Source: JAEZBP01 sp963832725 (GTDB lineage: Bacteria > Myxococcota_A > Polyangia > Polyangiales > Sandaracinaceae). From it: 64,000 nt of DNA. How positions within the stretch are numbered: the stretch's first letter is position 1; every line of letters begins with the position of its first letter. Made by a program: the position numbers and the translations under genes. The notes beneath the pieces are model-generated. The model saw nothing but the letters and a program-made list of their open reading frames with translations. It did no database searches and was not told the DNA's origin. Of the stretch, positions 43,629 to 52,279 are shown piece after piece. The stretch is taken from NCBI GenBank assembly GCA_963832725.1, contig CAWHVG010000002.1, positions 1,240,001-1,304,000 on the forward strand, given 5' to 3'.

Positions 43629-46472
43629 GTGAATTCGGTGGAGCGGAGCGACGAGCAGGCGACCTCGGGCGAGGCGGTGAGACCAGGCGCGCTGCCGCGG
43701 GCCTCGCGTCCCCTCGACGCGGCGGACGCGCGGGCGCTGCTCGATGCCCTGGCATGCGGATACGAGCGAGATCCGCGAGGCGGGTTCCGCTACGTGAGCC
43801 GCCGCGTCGAGGAGGTCTTCCACTATCCGCTCGCGCGGTGGAGCCGGCCGCGCTTCTGGGAGGACGTGCTGCTCCACCCGGGCGACCGAGCGCGCGCGCT
43901 CCGGGAGTACGACGAGGCGCTGCGAAATGCGCTCGCGCGGACCAGTGAGTACCGCGTGCGCACCGGCGACGGACGGGTGCTCTGGGTCCGGGACGATGCC
44001 CGCCTGCTCGGTACGCGAGAGAAGCCGCTTCGGGTGCTCGGGATGCTCTCGGACATCACGGAGCAGCGGCAGCTCGCGTACCTGGCCGGCGAGCGGCGGC
44101 GGCAGATGGACGCGCTGCTCGGGCGCGCCGCGGAGGGCATCTACGGCGTCGACGCGCACGGGCGGATCACCTTCGTGAACCCGAGCGGGGCGGCGGCGCT
44201 CGGCTACGCGCCCGAGGAGATGATCGGCCGCGAGGAGCACGCGCTCCTCCACGGCGAGGGTCACGCTTCCGGGGGCTGTGCCGTCACCGGCGCCCTGACC
44301 ACGGGCGAGCTGCGCCGCGTGCGCGGGGACCATTTCGTACGCCGGGACGGCGCGACGCTGGTCGTGGACTACACCTGCACCCCGCTCCGCGATGCGAATC
44401 GGGTCAGCGGCGCGGTGATCGCGTTCCACGACGTGAGCGGTCGCGACGCGGTGGAGCGGGAGCTGAGCCTCCGCACATCGCAGCTGGCTCGCGTGCAGCG
44501 CTTGGCGTCGCTTGGCGCCTGGGAGTGGGACGTCGTCACCGATCGGGTGCGCTGGTCGGACGAGCTCTGCGCCATCCTCGGGGTGTCGCCGGGATCGCTG
44601 ACGCCGAGCTTCGAGGCGTACCGGCGGACGATCTATCCGGCCGACCGCGACGAGCTGGACCGCGCGGTGCGCGACGCGCTGGAGCACGGTCGGGCCTATC
44701 AGCTCGAGCAGCGCGTGGTGCGCCCGGACGGCGAGGTCCGCTCGGTGCGCGCGCTCACGGACGTGACGCTCGACCGCCAGGGCGAGGTGGTGAAGCTCCA
44801 GGGCTTCCTGCAGGACGTGACCGGCAAGCTGGAGGGAGAGCGCCGCAAGCTGGAGATCGTCCAGGCGCGCTTCGCCCGCGAGGAGGCGCGCACCGCCGAG
44901 AAGCGGGTGCGCGAGGTGCTGGAGGCGATCCCGCAGCAGGTGTGGGTCATCGACGCCGAGGGCGCCGTGCAGATGGTCAACGCGCGGGTCAGCGCGTACT
45001 TCGGGGTGCCGCTCAATCGGCTCGGCAGCGACGCCGTGAGGGAGGCCGTCCACTCCGACGACTACGAGCGCGCGCTCCAGGCGTGGAAGGCGGCGCGCGC
45101 GGCGGGGACGACCTTCAGCGTCGAGGTGCGTCTGAGGCGTGCCTCCGACCGCACGTACCGCTGGCACCTCTGCCGGGCCGAGCCGCAGCTCGGGCCGAGC
45201 GGCGAAGTGGCGCGCTGGATCGGGACCAACACCGATCTCAACGCGGTGCGGGAGGCGCAGGCGGAGCGAGCCCGGGCCGAGCGCGAGGCGCGCCTCGAGC
45301 GAAAGCGCCTGCGGACCATCTTCGAGCGGGCGCCCGCGGCCATCTGCATCGCGCGCGGGTCGGACCACACGCTGGTCGCCGCCAACGCCGCCTTTCGCGC
45401 GCTCCTGCCGGCGCCGGACGCCACCCACCGCCCGCTCCGGGAGGCGTTCCCCGAGCTGATCGAGCAGGGCGTCGGCGAGCTCCTCGATCGGGTGCACGCG
45501 AGCGGGATGCCCTACGTGGGTCGCGAGATCCCGATCCGCTACACGCGGCGGGGCAGCCCCGTCGTCACCGTCGCCTACTTCAACCTGGTGCTCTCGCCGC
45601 TCTCCGACGCGGACGGGGACGTGGAGGGGGTGCTGCTGCACGCGATGGACGTGACGGACATGGTCCACGCGCGGCTGGCGGTGGAGGACAAGGCGGCGGA
45701 GCTCGAGGAGCTGACCTGCCATCTCGAGGCGGCCAACGAGGAGCTCGACCGCTTCGCCTACGTGACCTCGCACGATCTGAGGGCGCCGCTGCGCGGCATC
45801 AGCAACCTGACCAACTGGATCGAAGAGGATCTGCGCGATCAGTTGGAGGGCGAGACCCGCCAGCACCTGGTGCTCCTCCGCGGCCGCGTCTACCGGCTGG
45901 AGCGTTTGATCGACGGGATCCTTCGCTACTCGCGGGCGGGGCGGCGGTCCGCGGACCTCGAGGAGGTGGACCTCGCGCGGCTGATCGAAGAGGTGATGGA
46001 TCTGCTCGATCCGCCCGCCGACGCGCGTGTCGAGGTCTCGCACCCGCTGCCGATTCTGGTCACTGAGCGGATCCCGCTCGCGCAGGTGCTGCAGAACCTG
46101 ATCGACAACGCCCTGCGTCACGGTCGCGGCCCGGAGGGAGCGAGAGTGGAGGTCCGCGTCGAGCGGACTGGGAACGCCTGGTGCTTCGCGGTTCGCGATC
46201 GCGGGCCGGGGATCGAGGAGCGCTTCCACGAGCGCATCTGGGGCATCTTCCAGACGCTCGGCGCCGAGACGCGCGGAGAAGGGACCGGCATCGGGCTGTC
46301 GCTGGTCCGCAAGATCGTGGAGGCGCGAGGCGGGCAGGTGTGGCTGGAGTCGAAGCCGGCCGGCGGCGCGACGTTCCGCTTCACCTGGCCGGAGCAGCGG
46401 CGGGCGCGCCGGCCGTCGTCGGCGACGATGCCGGTGGTGCGCGCGTGCGCCGCGGAGCCCGGGGGTGGATGA
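43629..46472 (+). CDS. Five-PAS sensor histidine kinase
   Basis: The product has 947 residues from GTG 43629, without transmembrane segments. Five PAS-type domains follow each other: ~40-145, ~155-285 (EGIYGVDAHGRITFVNPSGAAALGY), ~290-405 (GAWEWDVVTDRVRWSDELCAILG), ~425-550 and ~555-690. A short coiled coil leads to HisKA with the phospho-acceptor His at about 715 (TSHDLRAPLRGISNL) and HATPase_c (NLIDNALRHGRG, GTGIGLSLVRKIVEARGG). The kinase core resembles the bacteriophytochrome-type subgroup. The stop overlaps or abuts the next gene, a receiver-histidine kinase fusion, so the two probably form one signalling relay. Confidence 0.93.
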   Translation: MNSVERSDEQATSGEAVRPGALPRASRPLDAADARALLDALACGYERDPRGGFRYVSRRVEEVFHYPLARWSRPRFWEDVLLHPGDRARALREYDEALRNALARTSEYRVRTGDGRVLWVRDDARLLGTREKPLRVLGMLSDITEQRQLAYLAGERRRQMDALLGRAAEGIYGVDAHGRITFVNPSGAAALGYAPEEMIGREEHALLHGEGHASGGCAVTGALTTGELRRVRGDHFVRRDGATLVVDYTCTPLRDANRVSGAVIAFHDVSGRDAVERELSLRTSQLARVQRLASLGAWEWDVVTDRVRWSDELCAILGVSPGSLTPSFEAYRRTIYPADRDELDRAVRDALEHGRAYQLEQRVVRPDGEVRSVRALTDVTLDRQGEVVKLQGFLQDVTGKLEGERRKLEIVQARFAREEARTAEKRVREVLEAIPQQVWVIDAEGAVQMVNARVSAYFGVPLNRLGSDAVREAVHSDDYERALQAWKAARAAGTTFSVEVRLRRASDRTYRWHLCRAEPQLGPSGEVARWIGTNTDLNAVREAQAERARAEREARLERKRLRTIFERAPAAICIARGSDHTLVAANAAFRALLPAPDATHRPLREAFPELIEQGVGELLDRVHASGMPYVGREIPIRYTRRGSPVVTVAYFNLVLSPLSDADGDVEGVLLHAMDVTDMVHARLAVEDKAAELEELTCHLEAANEELDRFAYVTSHDLRAPLRGISNLTNWIEEDLRDQLEGETRQHLVLLRGRVYRLERLIDGILRYSRAGRRSADLEEVDLARLIEEVMDLLDPPADARVEVSHPLPILVTERIPLAQVLQNLIDNALRHGRGPEGARVEVRVERTGNAWCFAVRDRGPGIEERFHERIWGIFQTLGAETRGEGTGIGLSLVRKIVEARGGQVWLESKPAGGATFRFTWPEQRRARRPSSATMPVVRACAAEPGGG

Positions 46473-46476
46473 GCGG

Positions 46477-47640
46477 ATGCGGGTGTTGATCCTCGACGAC
46501 GACGAGATCGATCGGATGGCGGTGAGGCGCGCGCTCTCGCTCTCCGGGATGGAGGTGGAGCTGGTCGAGGCGGACTCGGTGGCGGCGGCGCGGAGTCTCC
46601 TCGACAACCACGGGAGCGTGGACGCCATCATCGCCGACTACCTCCTGCCCGACGGGAGCGCGAGCGATCTGCTGCGCGCGGTCCGCGTTCATCCGTACCT
46701 GCTGGATCCGCCCGTGATCGTGCTGACGGGACGGGGCGACGAGCGGGTGGCCGTCGATCTGATGAAGGCCGGCGCGGCCGACTACTTGCCCAAGAGCGAG
46801 CTGACGCCGCGGCGACTGCGGAAGGTGCTGCGCTACGCCGTGCGGGTGGCGGCGGCCGAGCGGCGCGCGGTGCAGGCGCAGGAGGCGGAGCACAGGCTGG
46901 TGACGGAGCTCGCTCGCGAGCGCGAGCGGCTCGAGCGGGCGCTGGCCGAGCGCGACGAGGTCTTGGCGATCGTCTCGCATGACCTGAGGAGCCCGCTCTC
47001 CAACGTGTCGATGGCGCTCGACACGCTCACCGACGCCGAGCTGCCGGAGCCGGGCCGCGCCCGCGTGGCGCAGGTGGCGCAGCGCGCGGTGGAGCGGATG
47101 GTCCGCTTGATCGAGGACCTGCTCGACGTGGCGCGCTTCGAGCAGGGCGGCCTCTCGCTGGAGCTGGGCGACTGCGACGCGCGTCAGCTCGCCATCGAGG
47201 TGGTCGACGGCATGCGGATGGCGGCGGAGCGCAGCGGCGTCGTGGTCGAGGTCGACGCGCCGCCGGAGCTCGGCACCGTGCGGGCCGATCGATCGCGCAT
47301 CGCGCAGGTCTTTCAGAACCTCCTCGGCAACGCGCTCAAGTTCACGCCGCCCGGCGGACGCGTCCGGGTGAGCGCGTCGATCGATGGGGATTCGATCCGA
47401 TACGTGTTCCACGACGAGGGGCCCGGCGTGCCCGAGGATGTGCGGCCGCACCTCTTCGAGCGCTTCTGGCAGGCGCGGCGGGCCGAGCGGAGCGGGGCGG
47501 GGCTGGGGTTGGCCATCGTGAAGGGCATCGTCGAGGCGCACGGCGGCAAGGTCGGGCTCGCCGACGCGGAGAGGGGCGCGCGCTTCGAGGTGAAGCTGCC
47601 GCGCTTCGCCATCGCCGCGTCGGACCGCCGGGCGGGCTGA
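46477..47640 (+). CDS. Receiver-histidine kinase fusion (N-terminal REC)
   Basis: The product has 387 residues from ATG 46477 (MRVLILDDDEIDRMAV); an in-frame GTG at 46465 overlapping the upstream gene is an alternative. A receiver domain (residues ~1-120; acidic pocket DDD, phospho-acceptor Asp about 53 in IIADYLLPDG, Thr in VLTGRG, Lys in LPKSE) is followed by a coiled coil, HisKA (His about 168 in VSHDLRSPLSN) and HATPase_c (NLLGNALKFTPPGG, GAGLGLAIVKGIVEAHGG). The gene follows the five-PAS kinase after 4 bp; the likely flow is from that kinase to this receiver, whose state then tunes this kinase. Confidence 0.92.
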   Translation: MRVLILDDDEIDRMAVRRALSLSGMEVELVEADSVAAARSLLDNHGSVDAIIADYLLPDGSASDLLRAVRVHPYLLDPPVIVLTGRGDERVAVDLMKAGAADYLPKSELTPRRLRKVLRYAVRVAAAERRAVQAQEAEHRLVTELARERERLERALAERDEVLAIVSHDLRSPLSNVSMALDTLTDAELPEPGRARVAQVAQRAVERMVRLIEDLLDVARFEQGGLSLELGDCDARQLAIEVVDGMRMAAERSGVVVEVDAPPELGTVRADRSRIAQVFQNLLGNALKFTPPGGRVRVSASIDGDSIRYVFHDEGPGVPEDVRPHLFERFWQARRAERSGAGLGLAIVKGIVEAHGGKVGLADAERGARFEVKLPRFAIAASDRRAG

Positions 47641-47778
47641 AGGGGCGCAACCTCTCCCGTCGTCCCGCGGCCGTCTCGGCCCATCGCGACGCTGCTCTTC
47701 GTCGCCCTGCGATCGCCCGGCGGTTCGGCTGCAGCCGTCGTCGGCGACGCAGCCTCGCGTGCAGCGTGGGTCGCGGTT

Positions 47779-47940
47779 CTCGAGTCTCGCTTCGACGTAC
47801 GCGGGCCTCGGTCGCGCGTCTCCGTGGCCGAGGTGGGCTTCCTCTTGGGCTTCTCGGAGCCGAGCGCGTTCTTCCGGGCGTTCAAGCGGTGGACCGGCGT
47901 GACACCGCTCGAACGGCGAGCCGCGCTCGCGGCCGGCTGA
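47779..47940 (+). pseudogene. AraC-family regulator remnant (C-terminal HTH)
   Basis: The frame ending at 47940 encodes RVSVAEVGFLLGFSEPSAFFRAFKRWTGVTPLERR, the second helix-turn-helix and tail of AraC/XylS regulators. Upstream similarity fades within ~15 codons and no start or first HTH is found, so only the 3' end of a gene remains. The surrounding 460-bp gap between kinases holds nothing else recognisable. Confidence 0.7.
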
Positions 47941-48103
47941 AGCGCGGGGTGCGATCGCACCGCCGTCGCGCGGACGCCGGCCTCCCGCAGAATCGGCGAC
48001 CGCGGCGCGGCTCGATCGCGGTGAATGCCCCTTTTCGCCCGTGCCCCGATCCGCGCTCTCTCCGGGGGCCCTCACAAAGGTCCACGGGGCTGGTAGATTG
48101 TCC

Positions 48104-49252
48104 GTGGTGGAGCGGCAGGCAGAACCGGAGGTCCCGAGCTACGACGACGACACCGTCGTCTTGTCGGGGATCACGAGCGGCGCGTTCTTCGCCGACCGCT
48201 ACCGCGTCGACGACATCCTCGGCAGCGGCGCGATGGGCAAGGTGCTGCTCGCGACCGACGTGCAAGACGAGCGGCCCATCGCGCTCAAGGTGCTGCACCC
48301 CGACAAGGCCCGTCGCGAGCACGTGTTGGCGCGCTTTCGCCGCGAAGCCCAGATCCTCACCGAGATCGGTCACCCGGGGATCGTGAAGGTGCTCGCCGCC
48401 GGCCGCTCCCCCGACGGTACCGACTACATCGCCATGGAGCTGATCGAGGGCTGCACGCTGGGCGAGCGCCTGCGCGAGCAGGGCCCGATGACGCCGCGGG
48501 AGCTCTTGCCGATCTTGGTGGCCATCGCCGACGCGCTCGGCGCCGCGCACGCCAAGGGGGTCGTCCACCGCGATCTCAAGCCCGACAACGTGATGCTCTG
48601 CGAAGGCGGCCCGGTGAAGGTGGTCGACTTCGGCCTCTCGATGCTCGACGTCGAGGACCGCATGACCAAGACGGGCGTGATGCTGGGGACCCCCCGCTAC
48701 ATGGCCCCCGAACAGATCCGCTCCGCCAAGGACGTGGATCCTCGGGTGGACGTCTACTCGCTCGGCGTGATCACCCACGAGGCGCTGACCGGTGAGTCGC
48801 CTTTTCCGGCGCAGGGCGCAGCGCAGCTCCTCGGCTGTGTGATCGAGGGCCGCGTCACGCCGATCGAGGAGCAGCGCCCGGATCTTCCGCCGGGCCTCGG
48901 CGACGTCGTGCGGCGCGCGATGGCCAAGGATCGTGGCGCGCGCTACGCGACCATCGGGGCGTTCGTGGAGGCCTTCGCGCGCAGCATCGGCGTGTCGGTG
49001 GTGCGGGCGCGGCAGGCGGCGGGTGCGCCGCTCGAGGAGTCCGCGTCCGACGACGTGAGACCGAGCGCCCCGGTCGAGATCCCGCCGGCGCCGGCCCCGG
49101 CGAGCTTCACGCAACCCGATGGTCGCGTGAGCGCGCCGCCGGTAGAGCGCTCGCGATCGCGTGTGCCGCTCTTCGTCGGGCTCTTCGTGTTGGCGCTGGT
49201 CGCAGTCGCTTGCGTGGGCGCCGCGCTCGCATTCGGCGTCCGGCACATCTGA
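48104..49252 (+). CDS. Membrane-anchored serine/threonine protein kinase
   Basis: The product has 382 residues from GTG 48104; TTG 48098 and the longer frame from 48041 are alternatives. The kinase domain has all key residues: LGSGAMGKVLLA glycine loop, ALKVLHPD lysine, VVHRDLKPDNVMLCE, VDFGLSML, MAPEQ. A ~50-residue Pro/Ser-rich linker ends in one C-terminal transmembrane helix (VPLFVGLFVLALVAVACVGAALAF) with almost no extracytoplasmic tail, so the kinase faces the cytoplasm and probably senses intracellular or membrane cues. Unlike the kinase at 3030-4178 it has the standard HRDLKPDN loop. It is convergent with the response regulator gene. Confidence 0.9.
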   Translation: MVERQAEPEVPSYDDDTVVLSGITSGAFFADRYRVDDILGSGAMGKVLLATDVQDERPIALKVLHPDKARREHVLARFRREAQILTEIGHPGIVKVLAAGRSPDGTDYIAMELIEGCTLGERLREQGPMTPRELLPILVAIADALGAAHAKGVVHRDLKPDNVMLCEGGPVKVVDFGLSMLDVEDRMTKTGVMLGTPRYMAPEQIRSAKDVDPRVDVYSLGVITHEALTGESPFPAQGAAQLLGCVIEGRVTPIEEQRPDLPPGLGDVVRRAMAKDRGARYATIGAFVEAFARSIGVSVVRARQAAGAPLEESASDDVRPSAPVEIPPAPAPASFTQPDGRVSAPPVERSRSRVPLFVGLFVLALVAVACVGAALAFGVRHI

Positions 49253-49276
49253 GTGTCGGCGCGTGCGCCGGCTCAG
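49249..49276. terminator. Hairpin spanning two convergent stop codons
   Basis: Outer arms CTGAG / CTCAG and an inner arm CGGCGC / GCGCCG form a nested inverted repeat that includes the stop codons of the Ser/Thr kinase (+) and the response regulator (-). Likely shared terminator; no T-run. Confidence 0.45.
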
Positions 49277-49668
49277 CTCGGTGGCAGCGCCGGCTTGGGC
49301 GGGACCCTCTCCTGGTTCATGCGCTCTACCATCGCCAGGAACGAGCCCACGTCGAAGGGCTTGGCCAGGAAGTAGGGCGTCCCCACCTGATGCGCGATGC
49401 CCTGGAGGTTCACCACGCCGGACACGAGGACGATCGGGACGTCTTCCATCCCCGAGTCCTCGATGAACATGCGGTACGCGGTCCCCGGGCCCGAGAGTTG
49501 CGGCATCTCGACGTCGAGCACGACCAGATCGGGCAGCTCTTCGTGCAGGAGGTGTAGGGCCTCGTGGCCGTCGCGAGCGAGCCTGCACGCGTAGCCCCGC
49601 GCTTCCAGGATCGTCACGAGGAGCTCCGCGACGTCCGGGTCGTCATCCACCACCAACACGTCGGTCAC
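49273..49668 (-). CDS. Single-domain response regulator
   Basis: The product has 131 residues and consists of one receiver domain: acidic pair VVDDDPD at the start, phospho-acceptor Asp in LVVLDVEMPQLSG (about residue 51), Ser in VSGV and Lys in LAKPFDVGS. No output domain, so it acts by protein contact or as a phosphate carrier. It starts at GTG 49668, whose codon overlaps the stop of the upstream histidine kinase gene by 4 bp, so the pair is translationally coupled and forms a cognate system. Confidence 0.9.
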   Translation of the reverse strand: MTDVLVVDDDPDVAELLVTILEARGYACRLARDGHEALHLLHEELPDLVVLDVEMPQLSGPGTAYRMFIEDSGMEDVPIVLVSGVVNLQGIAHQVGTPYFLAKPFDVGSFLAMVERMNQERVPPKPALPPS

Positions 49669-51189
49669 GGCTCCTCCTCACCGCGCTCCGACGGGCTTCG
49701 AAGGGCGGCCGCCGGTCGCTGGAGCGGCAGCTCGACGCGGAAGGTGGAGCCCGCGCCCGGCACGCTCTCGACCTCGATCGTGCCGCGGTGCGCGCTCACG
49801 ATACGCCGCACCACGGAGAGCCCGAGCCCGGCGCCCGGCGCGATCTCCGGCGCCCGCCGCCGGAAGGGCATGAAGAGATTGGGGATTCTGCTCGGGGGCG
49901 ATGCCGATGCCGTGGTCGGTCACCGCGAGCACCGCCGCGCTCGGGCTCTGCTCGACGCGCACGTCCACTCGACCCCCATTGGGGGAGAACTTGATGGCGT
50001 TGCTGACCAGGTTGTTGATGACCTGCTCGACCCGGGCGGCGTCGCCGTCGACCATGACCGGCGACGGATCCAGGTGAAGGACGACCTCGTGCACCGGCGA
50101 CGAGAGGTCGTAGAGGTGCGCGACCTCCCGGGCGACGTCGCGAAGATCGAAGGGACGTCGCTCCACCTTCACGTGTCCGGCGGCCACCTGCGTGGCGTCG
50201 AAGAGCTCCTCCACCATGCGGGCGAGGCGATCGACCTGGCGGTCGATCATCCCGAGGGTGCGATCGTGCCGGAGCTCGGGATCGCGTTCGCCGAGGACGT
50301 GCACGCCCATCTTCAACGCCGCGAGCGGGTTGCGCAGGTCGTGGGCCACGCCGGCGAGGAACGCGAGCTCGCCGTTTCGCTGCCGAACCAGCGCGTCGAT
50401 GAGCTGGTTCAGGGCATGTGCGAGCTCGCTGAGCTCGAGCGGTCCGTACTCCGCGGCGCGAACCTCGGTGTCGCCGGAGCGGAGCTTGGTGATGACGCCG
50501 TGCAGGTCCAGCGTGGGCACCACCACGTAGCGGCGCATGCCGACGACGACCACGATCACCAGGAGGACCAGGCATCCGGCGGCGACGCTCGCCGTGATGT
50601 GCGAGATGCGGTGCACCCGCTCGGCGCGGTGGTGGGTCGCCAGAACCTCGGCTTCGCTCGCGCGCCGCCAGCGCTCCAGCGCGGCGTTGGTGCGCGCGAA
50701 GTAGGGGGTGATCCCCCGCACGACCGCATCGAGCGAAATCCCGCTGGCGTCCAGACGCTCGCGCTCCGCGAGATACGCGTTCACTTCGTGCGAGATGTCG
50801 TCGACGGTCGCCCGCTCGGCCTCGTTGCCGGCGTAGCTGGGCGCACGTCGCAGCAGCTCGCGCATCTCGTCGGCGAGCTCCCGGCGCGCCGCAGCATAGG
50901 CCGGTGTCGGAGTGAGCGCCGCCAGGTTGCTGATGCGACTGTAGGTGTCGAGCGAGAGCTCGAGCCGACCCGCGATTTGGGCTCGCTGGGAGTCGTGGGC
51001 CAAGAGCTCCGCCGTCTCCCCCAAGAGATGCGAGCTCCAGAAGAGCGGCACGATGGTGGCGAGCACGAGCGCGATGACCCCGAGGCCCCCGATCGCCGCG
51101 ATGGCGCGGATCCGCGCCGGTCGCCGCCGGCTGAGCGCCGACGCCTCGCGTGGGCGCGCGCTTCGCCAGGGGGTGGCGTGCGAAGCCAT
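49665..51189 (-). CDS. Membrane sensor histidine kinase, one frameshift near the 3' end
   Basis: Two transmembrane helices (GLGVIALVLATIVPLFW about residue 35; SVAAGCLVLLVIVVVVGM about 200) flank a ~150-residue periplasmic helical sensor. HAMP-like sequence, HisKA (GVAHDLRNPLAALKMGVHVLGE) and HATPase_c (NLVSNAIKFSPNGG, DHGIGIAPEQ) follow. After APEQ the frame breaks at 49884-49888; the second frame reads IPNLFMPFRRRAPEIAPGAGLGLSVVRRIVSAHRG, completing the ATP lid. Removing one base from GAATC gives one ~508-residue protein ending at 49665. As written the kinase would lack its G2 box and be inactive. It is coupled to the response regulator. Confidence 0.85.
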
Positions 51190-51264
51190 GTCGGGAGCAG
51201 ATGCAATCCGGGCGCCGCCACGAGAGCGCCGCCCGGCGAAGGCGTGGCGCGCTGCGACGCGGCC

Positions 51265-52278
51265 TCAGTGGGTGAGCTCGCTCAGCTTCACCTTGCCGCG
51301 GAAGACCCAGTACACGATGAACGTGTACGTGGCGACGAAGGGCATCCCGACGGCGGCGATGACGGCCATGATGCCCAACGTCCGCTCGCTCGACGACGCG
51401 TTGTAGATGGTGAGGCTCGGCGCGCTGGTGGTGGAAGCCACGAGGTTCGGGAAGAGCGCCATTCCGAAGAGGAAGATGAGCGCGACGATGACGCAGCAGG
51501 AGGAGACGAACGCGTAGACCGGCCGGCCGAGGTGGATGGCGCGGGGGATGTTCGCCACGGCCAGGACGTTCAGCACCACGACGATCCAGGTGATGGGCCA
51601 TCGCTCGAAGTTCGCGGTGGCGTGCGGCACCGAGGCCACGGTGACGATTGACACGACTGTGTACATGGCGAGGAAGACGAAATAGCTCCGCCACATCCAC
51701 CCGTGGAGGCGTTCGTGCAGGTCTCCCTCGGTCTTGAGGTAGAGGAAGATCGACCCGTGCATGGCGGCCGCGCACACGGTGAAGAGGCCGACCAGGACGG
51801 AGTAGGGCGTGACCAGCGCGAGCACGCCGCCGACGTGCTCGCCGTGCGCGTCGAGCTGCATGCCCCGCATGGCGTCCCCGGCCGCCACACCGAAGAGGAA
51901 CGCCACCGTCGCGCTCGAGAGGAAGAAGCTGACGTCCCACCAGAGCCGCCAAGCCTTCGATGGACGCTTGCTGCGGAATTCGATGGAGATGGCGCGCCCG
52001 ATCAGGGCCAGCAGGATGATGACGATGGGCACGTAGAGCGCGGAGAGGATGGTCGCATAGGCGTTCGGGAAGGCCGCGAAGAGCCCGCCGCCGAAGGTGA
52101 CCAGCCACACCTCGTTTCCGTCCCAGAGGGGGCCGATGCTGTTGATGGCGATGCGCTTCTCGGTCTCGTCCTTGGTGAAGAAATGCAGGATCCCCACGCC
52201 CAGATCGAAGCCGTCGAGGACGGCGTAGCCGGCCAACAGGACGCCGAGGAGGACGAACCAGAGGATGTGCAGATCGAT
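51265..52278 (-). CDS. cydB: Cytochrome bd-type quinol oxidase subunit II
   Basis: From the presumed start the product has 337 residues, the usual CydB length, with eight or nine helices and the signature DLHILWFVLLGVLLAGYAVLDGFDLGVG at the N terminus, then GPLWDGNEVWLVTFGGGLFAAFP. Subunit II pairs with CydA in the inner membrane to oxidise quinol and reduce O2. The conserved N-terminal segment lies upstream of the first usable start (TTG 52236). The Shine-Dalgarno GAGGAGG inside the end of cydA points at codon ATC 52276-52278, so a non-standard start or a base error is implied. It follows cydA by one base. Confidence 0.9.
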   Translation of the reverse strand: MDLHILWFVLLGVLLAGYAVLDGFDLGVGILHFFTKDETEKRIAINSIGPLWDGNEVWLVTFGGGLFAAFPNAYATILSALYVPIVIILLALIGRAISIEFRSKRPSKAWRLWWDVSFFLSSATVAFLFGVAAGDAMRGMQLDAHGEHVGGVLALVTPYSVLVGLFTVCAAAMHGSIFLYLKTEGDLHERLHGWMWRSYFVFLAMYTVVSIVTVASVPHATANFERWPITWIVVVLNVLAVANIPRAIHLGRPVYAFVSSCCVIVALIFLFGMALFPNLVASTTSAPSLTIYNASSSERTLGIMAVIAAVGMPFVATYTFIVYWVFRGKVKLSELTH

Positions 52279-52279
52279 C

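Noticed and set aside
43272..48075. Long minus-strand frames opposite the sensor kinases
   Set aside because: Antisense shadows of two clearly identified histidine kinase genes; no independent motif or RBS.
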